Origin: an uncultured Oscillospiraceae bacterium
Lineage (GTDB): Bacteria; Bacillota; Clostridia; Oscillospirales; Oscillospiraceae
Direction: 5' to 3'
DNA: 64,000 bases
Assembly (NCBI GenBank): GCA_910589155.1
Contig: CAJURY010000001.1
Location: 1 to 64,000, forward strand
Shown here: in pieces, positions 15,188 to 22,811 of the stretch
How positions within the stretch are numbered: the first letter of the stretch is position 1
Layout of the letters: every line of letters starts with the position of its first letter
The notes under the pieces: generated by a model
The model's database searches: none
What the model saw: only the letters and a program-made list of their open reading frames with translations
What the model was told of the DNA's origin: nothing
Program-made: the position numbers and the translations under genes

Positions 15188-15922
15188 TTAGTCCCGCTCC
15201 CAGTTGTGCCAGACGTTTTGCACGTCGTCGTCGTCCTCGAACAGATCGAGCATTTTTTCCATGTTGGTCTTATCCTCTTCCTTATCCAGCTTTTGGTAGT
15301 TCTGGGGAACCATCTCCAACTGCGCGGAAGCGAACTTGTAGCCCTTGGCGGTGAGAGCGTCGGCTACGGCGTTGAAATCATCGGGTGAAGTGTAAATGGT
15401 GAAGCAGCTTTCCTCCGCCTCAAAATCGTCTGCGCCGCTGTCCATGGCGTCCATCATCACAGTATCTTCCTCGTAATCCTCGTCCTCGTTGTCGATTACC
15501 AGCACGCCCTTGCGGTCGAAAGACCAGGAAACGCAGCCGGAAGCGCCCATGTTGCCGCCAAATTTATCAAAATGATGGCGCACGGAACCGGCGGTGCGGT
15601 TCCGGTTGTCCGTCATGGCCTCTACCAAAACGGCAACGCCGCCGGGGCCGTAGCCTTCATAAGTAATGGATTCGTAGTTTTCACCGGAGCCTGCGCCGGC
15701 GGCCTTCTCCAGTACGCGCTTAATGTTATCGTTGGGCATATTCGCCGCTCTTGCCTTGGTGATGACGGTAGCCAGACGGGAGTTATTGTTGGGATCCGCG
15801 CTGCCGCCCTCTTTGACCGCTACAATCATTTCCTTGGCGATCTTGGTAAAGGACGCGGCGCGCTTTGCGTCCTGCGCGCCCTTGGTTTTTTGAATGTTAT
15901 GCCACTTGGAATGTCCGGACAT
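15188..15922 (-). CDS. yebC: YebC/PmpR-family DNA-binding or translation factor
   Basis: A 244-residue protein with the family opening SGHSKWHNIQKTKGAQDAKR and the next signature DPNNNSRLATVITKARAANMPNDNIKRVLEKA, then YEGYGPGGVAVLVEAMTDNRNRT, FDKFGGNMGASGCVSW and an acidic C-terminal part. YebC/TACO1 proteins bind the ribosome and help translation through proline runs; older work describes some as transcription regulators. The length is normal. A -35/-10 pair at 16003-15974 reads into it. It is probably a single gene. Confidence 0.93.
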   Translation of the reverse strand: MSGHSKWHNIQKTKGAQDAKRAASFTKIAKEMIVAVKEGGSADPNNNSRLATVITKARAANMPNDNIKRVLEKAAGAGSGENYESITYEGYGPGGVAVLVEAMTDNRNRTAGSVRHHFDKFGGNMGASGCVSWSFDRKGVLVIDNEDEDYEEDTVMMDAMDSGADDFEAEESCFTIYTSPDDFNAVADALTAKGYKFASAQLEMVPQNYQKLDKEEDKTNMEKMLDLFEDDDDVQNVWHNWERD

Positions 15923-15973
15923 AAAAGTATCTTCCCTTCTATTATCATGCTTTTCAGCGTAAATGCTTTTGAT

Positions 15974-16003
15974 ATTTTACCACAAACATCGGTGTAAAAT
16001 CAA
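15974..16003 (-). promoter_or_regulatory. Probable promoter of yebC
   Basis: On the minus strand TTGATT (16003-15998) and TAAAAT (15979-15974) with an 18-base spacer; it overlaps the stop codon of the upstream Nif3-like gene. Confidence 0.45.
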
Positions 16004-16800
16004 CTGTTTTTGTAGAATTTCATGCAATCTCCATGATTTTTGGAAAGTTCCACAACAACACCCGGAAATTGCCCCGCGAGTTTTTCCACCAGATACCGGC
16101 AAACTGGGTTTTCCGTGTAAAAATGCCCTGCGTCAACGAGGTTCAGCTCCATGTCCCGGGCGTCCCAGAACTGATTATACTTTACATCCGCCGTGACAAA
16201 GGTATCGCATCCCGCATTTTTGACAGTTTGCAATTCGCTGGCGCAGGCGCCGCCGCCTACCGCCACACGGCGCACGGGACGGCCGCCATCTACATAGCGA
16301 AGCCCCGGACAGTTCAGGCTTTTTTGTACCCGCTCCAAAAAGCTGGTAAGGGACGTTTCCTCTGTAAGCCCTGCCCGGAGCAAACCCCAAGGTGTGCCCT
16401 GGGCGTCCAGCCCCTGGGGCTCCAGCACGGAAATTTCTGTCAATCCGAGTATGGACGCAAGACAGTCGTTGACCCCACCGGGGGCGCAGTCCAAATTGGT
16501 ATGGGCGTTCACGGCAGCAATGTTCTTTTGAATCAAAAGGCGAATGCATTTGCCCACGCTGCTTTGCTCTGTCACGGAAGAAACTGGTCGAAAAATTAGC
16601 GGATGGTGGGTCACAATGAGGTCTGCGCCCATATCGGCCGCCTCCTGGCATACATGCCAAAATGGATCCAGGGCGACCAGAATTCTTTTGACCTCCTGGG
16701 TCTCGTCTCCGCACAAAAGCCCCACGTTATCCCAGTCCATTTTCATGGAGGTTGGGGCGATTGTCTCCAAATACCGCAAAATATCACTGACTTTTGTCAT
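16000..16800 (-). CDS. Nif3-like dinuclear metal-centre protein
   Basis: A 266-residue member of the NIF3/YbgI (DUF34) family. The metal-binding residues show in MDWDNVGLLCGD near the start, ADLIVTHHPLIF in the first half and NAHTNLDCAPGGVND, with the C-terminal VDAGHFYTENP. The biochemical role is still debated (GTP cyclohydrolase-like or metal chaperone). The frame opens at 16881, but GGGAGGA precedes the ATG at 16800. It overlaps the end of trmK by 17 bases; the trmK/nif3-like pair is a common Firmicutes arrangement. Confidence 0.9.
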   Translation of the reverse strand: MTKVSDILRYLETIAPTSMKMDWDNVGLLCGDETQEVKRILVALDPFWHVCQEAADMGADLIVTHHPLIFRPVSSVTEQSSVGKCIRLLIQKNIAAVNAHTNLDCAPGGVNDCLASILGLTEISVLEPQGLDAQGTPWGLLRAGLTEETSLTSFLERVQKSLNCPGLRYVDGGRPVRRVAVGGGACASELQTVKNAGCDTFVTADVKYNQFWDARDMELNLVDAGHFYTENPVCRYLVEKLAGQFPGVVVELSKNHGDCMKFYKNS

Positions 16801-17485
16801 ACGCTTCCTCCCATTTTCTGATTTCCTCCAACGCCTGCCGGAAATACGCTCGCCGCGCTTCCGGTACATCGCTCTTCGCACGCTCCATCCCGGCCAGAGT
16901 ATCCGCCAGCCCCCGGATACACCGGGCGGCGTAGGGCTTTAGAAGTTCGTTGCCGCATTGCCGGAGCGCCGGGGACAAATACTGCTCTCCTGGCGACAGC
17001 AATTGCGCTCCCGGTATGGCTTCCATGACGGTATACAAAAACCCGCCGTCCTGGCACAGCGTCTCCTGGGAAATTTGCCAGCCGTTTTCCGACAGATACC
17101 GGCGCAGGTCGTACCCTGTGGACTGGGGCTGCAAAATCAGGCGATACGCCCCGCTTCGCAGCCAGGGTGCGTCTTTTAAAATGCCAATGATGGTGTCCGC
17201 CCCCATGCCGGCGCAAACCAGCACGTCAAAATCCCGGGGGATACGCTGCGCGCCATCGGACAAAAAACATTGCATTTTTTCCGCGACGCCGTATAATTTT
17301 GCATTTTCTCTGGCTTTTTCTAAGGGCTTTTCCCGGACGTCGGAGGCAAAAATCCGGGAGGCGAGGCCATTTTGCAGCAGAAAAATGCCTAAGTAACCGT
17401 GATCTGTCCCTATGTCCGCCACTCGGTCTCCCGGCCGGACAAATTCACAGCAGGCACGCAGCCGGTTTGAAAGTAAAAGCTTCAT
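16784..17485 (-). CDS. trmK: tRNA (adenine-22 N1) methyltransferase
   Basis: A 233-residue SAM-dependent enzyme. LSNRLRACCEFVRPGDRVADIGTDHGYLGIFL contains the SAM loop DIGTDHGYL (near residue 25), followed by FASDVREKPLEKARENAKLYG, the VCAGMGADTIIGIL motif and LILQPQSTGYDLRRYL. These are diagnostic of the TrmK/YqfN family, which methylates A22 of tRNA-Ser and tRNA-Tyr. The start at 17485 has GGAG upstream; a slightly longer frame from 17503 lacks a ribosome site. It is the first gene of a pair with the Nif3-like gene. Confidence 0.93.
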   Translation of the reverse strand: MKLLLSNRLRACCEFVRPGDRVADIGTDHGYLGIFLLQNGLASRIFASDVREKPLEKARENAKLYGVAEKMQCFLSDGAQRIPRDFDVLVCAGMGADTIIGILKDAPWLRSGAYRLILQPQSTGYDLRRYLSENGWQISQETLCQDGGFLYTVMEAIPGAQLLSPGEQYLSPALRQCGNELLKPYAARCIRGLADTLAGMERAKSDVPEARRAYFRQALEEIRKWEEAYDKSQ

Positions 17486-17501
17486 AATAACTCCATTCCA
17501 C

Positions 17502-17530
17502 AAAAAAGAGGCGCGTTCAGGGGAGCGCGC
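17502..17530 (-). terminator. Possible terminator after the alpha/beta hydrolase
   Basis: On the minus strand GAGCGCG and CGCGCCTC pair with one bulge and are followed by a run of six T, just upstream of the trmK ribosome site. A second, weaker hairpin CCTGC/GCAGG at about 17616-17630 lies closer to the hydrolase stop. Confidence 0.5.
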
Positions 17531-17637
17531 TCCATAAGGAATTTAATAGTGCGACAGACCGCAATCAGTCGTCTTGCTCTGCAACCTCCCATGACACGAT
17601 AGAAGAAAAGCACCTGCGGGGAGCAGGTTACTGGAGG

Positions 17638-18609
17638 TTATTGACCGGAGCGAAAGAATGCAAATCCTTTTTCAATGATATATGCCATGCCGTCTCCGCC
17701 CGGCACATGTCCGCTATTTTTCACAACGGTGAAACGCAAATTTTTATTTCCAGATTCCTTTATAAAGGATTCTATATATTTCGTTGACGTGACAATATCG
17801 GTATCCCCCTGGATAATCCAATATGGAATTGTAATGCCTGCAAGGGTGCTTCTTAAATCTATGTGAATAAGCCCTTGAAACAGAGATTGATTCTTCCTCG
17901 TTCCGTTGACAACCACAGCCTTAAAGTCCTTCCTTGTATAGTCAGGGCTGGTAAGCAAACCAAAAATGATCTTTCCCATCGGTGTCTTTCCGCCGCTTTT
18001 CGCGTGGTATCCTTGGGTGCGACTGCGGATCAGACCCGCTAAGGTCATAATTTCCTTTTGTCCAATGGAATCGACGGTTTTAAGATATTCCAGCTTTTCT
18101 TTTTCCTTCCTGTTCAGCGCGGCTTTCTCCAATGTGTCAAATACTTCTTCGTTAAAAAGTAGATTCTTTGTTACCTGTCCGTACACCACGATACGATTGA
18201 TCAGTTCGGGTACTTGGACGGCGGCATTTGCAGCCAAAATGGATCCCCAGGAAATACCAAACAAATTGATTGGATTTTCGGGGAAGTCGCGCCTAATTGC
18301 TTTGATTAAATCTACAGTCATTTTCACATAGCTGTCAACTGAAAAGGTATCGTCAATGGGATAATCGTTCATGACGCAGCCAAGCTGATCCCAATAAACC
18401 ATAATAAACCGGTCGGTGATCTCAGGAAACAGTCCTCTGCTTCCGGCGCAAAAGGGAATGGGGGAACCGGGACCGCCGTGCAGAAAGATGATAATTGGAG
18501 CGGTGCTGTTTTTACCCTCACATAAAACCTTTTGGGAATATCCGTTTAGACGATAGGTTTTCATTTCAGAAACCTGACAACTCTCTATGTATTTTTTTCG
18601 TTTGCCCAT
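17638..18609 (-). CDS. Alpha/beta hydrolase, proline iminopeptidase-like
   Basis: A 323-residue cytoplasmic alpha/beta hydrolase. The oxyanion motif HGGPGSP is at residues 44-50, the nucleophile Ser120 sits in GISWGS, the acid is the Asp in QGDTDIV (near residue 274) and the base is the His in NSGHVPGG (near 302). HGGPG plus VYWDQLGC resembles the proline iminopeptidase/tricorn-interacting branch, but the length and the cap region do not fix the substrate. AGGAGG nine bases before the ATG at 18609 gives a secure start. It is alone between terminators, and not obviously linked to its neighbours. Confidence 0.85.
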   Translation of the reverse strand: MGKRKKYIESCQVSEMKTYRLNGYSQKVLCEGKNSTAPIIIFLHGGPGSPIPFCAGSRGLFPEITDRFIMVYWDQLGCVMNDYPIDDTFSVDSYVKMTVDLIKAIRRDFPENPINLFGISWGSILAANAAVQVPELINRIVVYGQVTKNLLFNEEVFDTLEKAALNRKEKEKLEYLKTVDSIGQKEIMTLAGLIRSRTQGYHAKSGGKTPMGKIIFGLLTSPDYTRKDFKAVVVNGTRKNQSLFQGLIHIDLRSTLAGITIPYWIIQGDTDIVTSTKYIESFIKESGNKNLRFTVVKNSGHVPGGDGMAYIIEKGFAFFRSGQ

Positions 18610-18654
18610 GGTTCTTTGCCTCCTGTAAAAATTGTCTGGTCACTTTATTCTAAA

Positions 18655-18695
18655 ACAACACTCGTCGAAAAGCAACTTCTTTTCGACGAGTGTTC
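18655..18695 (-). terminator. Terminator after the DUF1858 gene
   Basis: CACTCGTCGAAAAG pairs with CTTTTCGACGAGTG. The minus strand continues TTGTTTTAG; the plus strand also has a T run (GCTTTTTT) further on. Confidence 0.7.
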
Positions 18696-18730
18696 GCTTT
18701 TTTACAGTACGCTTCCCAAGAAGCTAGCGC

Positions 18731-18970
18731 TTACTGCACGTCCGCCTTTTCCACTTCGGCGGCTTCGCAGGCTTCCAAAAAGCGGTTGAGCTGCGCCAAA
18801 AATCCGTCGCAGTCAATGCCATGCACCATGCAGGCTTCCTCCACAGTTTCGCCTCTGGAGGAGGGGCAGCCCAGGCAATGCATACCAATCGCCATAAACA
18901 AAGGGGCGGATTGGGGCGCAATGTCCAAAACGCTGCCAATAATGGTATCTTTTTCGATCTTTACAGCCAT
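18731..18970 (-). CDS. DUF1858-domain protein
   Basis: A 79-residue protein with the DUF1858 pattern: an N-terminal strand and helix (VKIEKDTIIGSVLDIAPQ), then FMAIGMHCLGCPSSRGETVEEACMVHGID, where the CLGCP pair of Cys is the conserved feature, and a final helix. Proteins of this family are small and of uncertain function; the name disulfide oxidoreductase is sometimes used, from the CxxC-like pair. AGGAGGT stands eight bases before the ATG. No operon partner is seen. Confidence 0.85.
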   Translation of the reverse strand: MAVKIEKDTIIGSVLDIAPQSAPLFMAIGMHCLGCPSSRGETVEEACMVHGIDCDGFLAQLNRFLEACEAAEVEKADVQ

Positions 18971-19043
18971 AAAAATGACCTCCTATGAAATTATATCTCT
19001 ATTATACCCGTCTTTTCCGCAAAAAACAAGCCTAAATCCCAAG

Positions 19044-19922
19044 TTACGCCATGGTAAATTCCATGTCCCAGCAATTGTCATAGCTTTCCTTGGGGGGCAG
19101 GTGAACCATATCCTCTCTTTTGGAGAAATCTTCCAAAACATCCTGCCGGCCAGGCAGGCTTAGCCAAGGTTCGATGCAAATATAAGGCGCTTTGGTCATA
19201 GGTTTATGCCAGAGACCCACAAAGTTCATATCCGGGTAGTTTACCCGCACGACCGTCCCCTTAGGACCGGAAAGCGCTGCACTTTTTGCAATCTGGCCAA
19301 GGAAAATCGCATCGTCGTCAAACAAATCATGCCGCAAGGATACGGTATCGCCGTTTTCCAATGGGAAAGCCAAATTTTCGCAGCTACAAAGGTACTCGGG
19401 AGAAAAGCCCACCCGGAACGGCTCGCTCTTTTCAGAGAACGTCACCTTGTAATCCTCAAATTCTTCCCCTTCAAACACCGGTACCCGGAAACCGGGATGC
19501 CCGCCAAGTCCAAAATGCATGGTTTCCTCGTCCTGATTTTCCACATGGTAAGTAACCGACAGACGATTGCCCTCCAACTGATAACGTACACAATACCGGA
19601 AGTGGTAGGGGTACTGGGCGTAAATTTCCGGGGTATCTGTCAGGGTAAAGGTAATCTTGTCCGCTTCCAGCTCAGAAACATGCAATTCCGTTCGCTTGGC
19701 AAAGCCGTGAATTTCCATAGGACATTCCTTGCCCTTGGCAAAGTGCGCCTTTTTCCAGAGTCTCCCAACCGTGGGAAACAGGTTGGGAGAACAGCCTGTC
19801 CAGATGGCGGGATCCCCCTGCCACATATACTCTGTCCCGGCGTTATCCTTTACAGAAGTCAATTCCGCGCCGAAGGACTGAATGGTAACGGTCAGCTTGT
19901 CGTTTTGAATTTGGTAAAGCAC
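19044..19922 (-). CDS. Aldose 1-epimerase family protein
   Basis: A 292-residue galactose-mutarotase-fold protein. It opens with LTVTIQSFGAELTSVKDNAGTEYMWQGDPAIW, typical of the aldose 1-epimerase-like family, followed by LFPTVGRLW, HGFAKRTE with the conserved His, HFGLGGHPGFRVP with the second His, and CIEPWLSLPGRQD with the catalytic-type Glu. The frame is open to 19961, but GGAG sits 8 bases before GTG at 19922, the likely start. Members of this LacX-like branch may act on sugar phosphates or unknown hexoses. Single gene. Confidence 0.87.
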   Translation of the reverse strand: MLYQIQNDKLTVTIQSFGAELTSVKDNAGTEYMWQGDPAIWTGCSPNLFPTVGRLWKKAHFAKGKECPMEIHGFAKRTELHVSELEADKITFTLTDTPEIYAQYPYHFRYCVRYQLEGNRLSVTYHVENQDEETMHFGLGGHPGFRVPVFEGEEFEDYKVTFSEKSEPFRVGFSPEYLCSCENLAFPLENGDTVSLRHDLFDDDAIFLGQIAKSAALSGPKGTVVRVNYPDMNFVGLWHKPMTKAPYICIEPWLSLPGRQDVLEDFSKREDMVHLPPKESYDNCWDMEFTMA

Positions 19923-20017
19923 TTGCAAAACTCCTTTGCTTTTTCTTATATTATACCCCATGGGAAACCGTCTTGCAAGAACTTTATTCTTTTTTCAAAG
20001 TAACCGTTCAAAATTTC

Positions 20018-20046
20018 TTGACACGGAAAATACCCCATGTTAAAAT
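20018..20046 (+). promoter_or_regulatory. Promoter of mntP
   Basis: TTGACA (20018-20023), 17 bases, TAAAAT (20041-20046). Only about 25 bases lie between the start of transcription and the ATG, so there is no room for the yybP-ykoY manganese riboswitch often found upstream of mntP. Confidence 0.8.
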
Positions 20047-20078
20047 TTTGAAATGCAACAATTTGGGAGGTCGTACCA

Positions 20079-20660
20079 ATGAAATTATGGGAAATTCTGC
20101 TGCTTGCCGTGGCGCTTTCTATGGATGCTTTCGCCGTTTCCATTTGTAAGGGACTGGCTATGAAAAAGGTCACGGCCAAAGCGGCCTGTACCGTGGGGCT
20201 GTGGTTTGGGGGCTTCCAGCTTTTGATGCCCCTTCTGGGCTATTTTCTGGCCAATCAGTTTGCCGCAGCCATTGAAGCTTTTGACCATTGGATTGCTTTC
20301 GGCCTTTTGGCTATCATTGGCATCAATATGGTGAGAGAAGCCCTCAGCAAGGAATCTGAGGAGATTTCCGCTGACCTTTCCGTGAAAACCATGTTTCTAA
20401 TGGCGGTGGCCACCAGTATAGACGCTATGGCGGCGGGCATTTCACTTTCCGCAGCCGGGCTGCCCGTAAGCGGCGGCGCGTCCAACATTTTTGTTGCCGT
20501 GGGTCTCATTGGCTGCACCACGTTCCTATTGTCCGCTTTGGGCGTAAAGGCAGGCAACACCTTCGGCGCGAAATATGAAAAGAAAGCGGAGTTGGCCGGC
20601 GGTATTGTATTGGTGCTTTTGGGCGTAAAAATTCTATTGGAGCATCTGGGCGTTTTGTAA
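20079..20660 (+). CDS. mntP: Manganese efflux pump MntP
   Basis: A 193-residue membrane protein with six hydrophobic segments that exports Mn2+. The two half-repeats show SMDAFAVSICKGLAMKK near residue 13 and SIDAMAAGISLSAAG near residue 110; the Asp residues in these repeats are essential in E. coli MntP. The full length is typical. GGGAGGT precedes the ATG. It is a monocistron with a near-consensus promoter and, some 160 bases downstream, a terminator. Confidence 0.93.
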   Translation: MKLWEILLLAVALSMDAFAVSICKGLAMKKVTAKAACTVGLWFGGFQLLMPLLGYFLANQFAAAIEAFDHWIAFGLLAIIGINMVREALSKESEEISADLSVKTMFLMAVATSIDAMAAGISLSAAGLPVSGGASNIFVAVGLIGCTTFLLSALGVKAGNTFGAKYEKKAELAGGIVLVLLGVKILLEHLGVL

Positions 20661-20780
20661 GGCTTTCTCAAAATTCAAATAGAACTTAATGGTTTTTTCA
20701 CATTTTTCTACTTACTTTTTCACATTTTATCTCTATAATAACACCATAAGCTTTTTCATTTTTGTTCCTCTCTTCTTTTT

Positions 20781-20804
20781 ATCCCCGGACGAAAGTCCGG
20801 GGAT
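20781..20804 (+). repeat. Perfect GAAA-loop hairpin
   Basis: ATCCCCGGAC, GAAA, GTCCGGGGAT form a perfect 10-bp stem with a GAAA tetraloop. It is not followed by a T run, and lies between mntP and the next hairpin. Role unclear; possibly RNA 3'-end protection. Confidence 0.5.
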
Positions 20805-20818
20805 GCTATTATTCTTAT

Positions 20819-20847
20819 CCTCAAGCCAAAGCTTGGGGGTGTTTTTA
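20819..20847 (+). terminator. Terminator downstream of mntP
   Basis: CCTCAAGC and GCTTGGGG pair around CAAA, followed by GTGTTTTTA. Confidence 0.65.
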
Positions 20848-20858
20848 TAGGGAACACA

Positions 20859-20887
20859 TTGCGGTTTCTCCAGTTGAATGCTATAAT
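20859..20887 (+). promoter_or_regulatory. Promoter of the MoxR operon
   Basis: TTGCGG (20859-20864), 17 bases, TATAAT (20882-20887), 32 bases before the ATG at 20920. Confidence 0.7.
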
Positions 20888-20919
20888 GAAAGAAATCTGT
20901 TTTCAGGAGGCGGAAGCAA

Positions 20920-21846
20920 ATGTTTACACAGCAAATTATTGGCGAGGTGCGCAAAGTCATTGTGGGCAAGGATCAAACTTTGCTCTGGACGCTGGCCGCG
21001 ATTGTCGCCAAAGGACATATTTTGTTGGAAGATATCCCTGGCGTGGGAAAAACAACCGTCGCCCTGGCCTTCTCCAAAGCATTGGGGCTTAGCTATGGGC
21101 GCGTGCAGTTCACGCCTGACGTGCTGCCTTCCGACGTCACGGGTTTTTCCATGTACAACAAGGAAACCGGCGCTTTTACCTACCAGCCTGGCGCAGTGCT
21201 CTGCAATTTATTTCTGGCGGATGAACTGAACCGTGCCACCAGCCGCACCCAGTCGGCTTTGCTGGAAGCCATGGAGGAAGGGCAGGTCACGGTAGACGGC
21301 GTGAGTCATCCCATCCCGCAGCCCTTTACCGTCATTGCCACCCAAAACCCGGTAGGCGCATCGGGCACCCAGCTTTTGCCGGATTCTCAGCTAGACCGCT
21401 TTATGCTGCGGCTGTCCATCGGCTATCCCGCCCCGGAGGATGAGCGTGCTATGGTGCTGCACCGGCAAAATCACAATCCTTTGCAGGATGTGCAGCAGGT
21501 TGTTACAAAAAAACAGCTTCAGGAAATGCAGGAGCAGGCCGCCAGCGTGTATACAAAAAAGGAAGTTATAGATTACATCATCGCCTTAATTGGCGCAACG
21601 CGGAAGCACGGGCAGCTTCTGCGGGGCGCAAGCCCCAGAGCAACCCTCTCCGTCACTGCCATGGCAAAAAGCGTGGCTTATCTTTCTGGGCGGGATTATC
21701 TGCTCCCTGGCGATGTGCAGACAGTGTTTGTAAACACCGTCGCCCACCGGCTGCTCTTGACCCCGGAAGCGGAAAATGCCGGCGTCTCTACACAAAATAT
21801 TTTGGAGGCGGTGCTGAAAGCAACACCTGCCCCAAAGCTTCGCTGA
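20920..21846 (+). CDS. MoxR-family AAA+ ATPase
   Basis: A 308-residue AAA+ ATPase. Walker A GVGKTT is at residues 41-46 (EDIPGVGKTTVALAFSKALG), Walker B is LFLADELNRA near residue 104, followed by TSRTQSALLEAMEEGQVTVDG and the sensor FTVIATQNP, all typical of MoxR. These proteins act as chaperones for metal or cofactor insertion into partner proteins, often with DUF58/VWA-like partners. The next two genes are DUF58 and transglutaminase, a widespread three-gene cassette in bacteria. AGGAGG precedes the ATG. Confidence 0.92.
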   Translation: MFTQQIIGEVRKVIVGKDQTLLWTLAAIVAKGHILLEDIPGVGKTTVALAFSKALGLSYGRVQFTPDVLPSDVTGFSMYNKETGAFTYQPGAVLCNLFLADELNRATSRTQSALLEAMEEGQVTVDGVSHPIPQPFTVIATQNPVGASGTQLLPDSQLDRFMLRLSIGYPAPEDERAMVLHRQNHNPLQDVQQVVTKKQLQEMQEQAASVYTKKEVIDYIIALIGATRKHGQLLRGASPRATLSVTAMAKSVAYLSGRDYLLPGDVQTVFVNTVAHRLLLTPEAENAGVSTQNILEAVLKATPAPKLR

Positions 21847-21848
21847 CT

Positions 21849-22811
21849 ATGGTACGAAACCGTATCTTTTATCTGGTCGCGCTGGTGGCCGCGCTGGTGT
21901 TTCACAGCTTCTATACCATGTGGTTTTCCTGGTATTTTCTGGTGCTTCTTTTGTGCCTGCCGTGGTTTAGTCTGCTTTTCAGCCTGCCAGCCATGCTGAA
22001 GCTGCAAGTGCGGACCAACGCGCCCAAAGTTTTGGCGCGCCGTTCCAATGGCAAAATACAGCTCTGTACAGCGTCGGCGCTGCCGTTACCCGGCTGTAAA
22101 ATGACGCTGGTACTTACAAACACTCTCACTGGATGCCAGCGCCGCCAAAAGGTTTGTCTGACGCAGGCAAGGTTTTTTACTGCCAGCCTTCCAGCGGAGC
22201 ACTGCGGCAATGTTCTATGCACCGGGGAAAAAATCCGAGTTTACGATTATTTAGGGCTATTCTGCCTGCCTCGTCCAAAAGTACAGCTTGCCCAGTCCAC
22301 GATTCTTCCTTTGCCCAGCTCTCCGGCGTGGAAGCCTGCTTTGAAGCTAGCCCTGCCTGCCGTGTATCGCGTGAGGCCTGGCGGTGGCATAGCGGAAGCT
22401 TATGAGCTGCGGGAGTATCGTCCTGGGGATCATCTGCAAATGGTGCACTGGAAGCTCAGCAGCAAGCTGGACAACCTTGTAGTACGGGAAGCAATGGAGC
22501 CTGTTTCCGACCCCGTATTACTTACCTTTGATCTCGCTGGTACGCCAGGGGAAATCGACAGCGTACTGGATCAATTATCGTGGCTGTCCCGCTGGCTGCT
22601 TTCCAAGGAACTGCCCCACAGCGTTTTGTGGATTGACGGCGCCAGCGCAGAGGTTCAGACCGCCTGTGTTGCCACGGAAGCGGAGCGGGAGGCGCTGCTT
22701 CGCCGTCTTCTGTGCCGGACTGCCGCCCCAAGCGACCGATCTATCGGCGGGCTTGCTTTCCGTTCCTCCTGGCGTTATCACATTATACCGCGAAAGGAGG
22801 CGCAGTCATGA
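21849..22811 (+). CDS. DUF58-domain membrane-anchored protein
   Basis: A 320-residue protein with two N-terminal membrane segments (residues about 5-20 and 22-48) and a C-terminal soluble part. The DUF58 signature is ELREYRPGDHLQMVHWKLSSKLDNLVVRE near residues 184-212. DUF58 proteins work with MoxR ATPases, and many have a VWA-like fold. The gene starts 2 bases after the MoxR stop and overlaps the transglutaminase gene by 4 bases, which suggests translational coupling. Function is inferred only from the cassette. Confidence 0.88.
   Translation: MVRNRIFYLVALVAALVFHSFYTMWFSWYFLVLLLCLPWFSLLFSLPAMLKLQVRTNAPKVLARRSNGKIQLCTASALPLPGCKMTLVLTNTLTGCQRRQKVCLTQARFFTASLPAEHCGNVLCTGEKIRVYDYLGLFCLPRPKVQLAQSTILPLPSSPAWKPALKLALPAVYRVRPGGGIAEAYELREYRPGDHLQMVHWKLSSKLDNLVVREAMEPVSDPVLLTFDLAGTPGEIDSVLDQLSWLSRWLLSKELPHSVLWIDGASAEVQTACVATEAEREALLRRLLCRTAAPSDRSIGGLAFRSSWRYHIIPRKEAQS

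Noticed and set aside
20047..20078. Manganese riboswitch upstream of mntP
   Set aside because: Only about 25-30 bases separate promoter and ATG, too short for yybP-ykoY.
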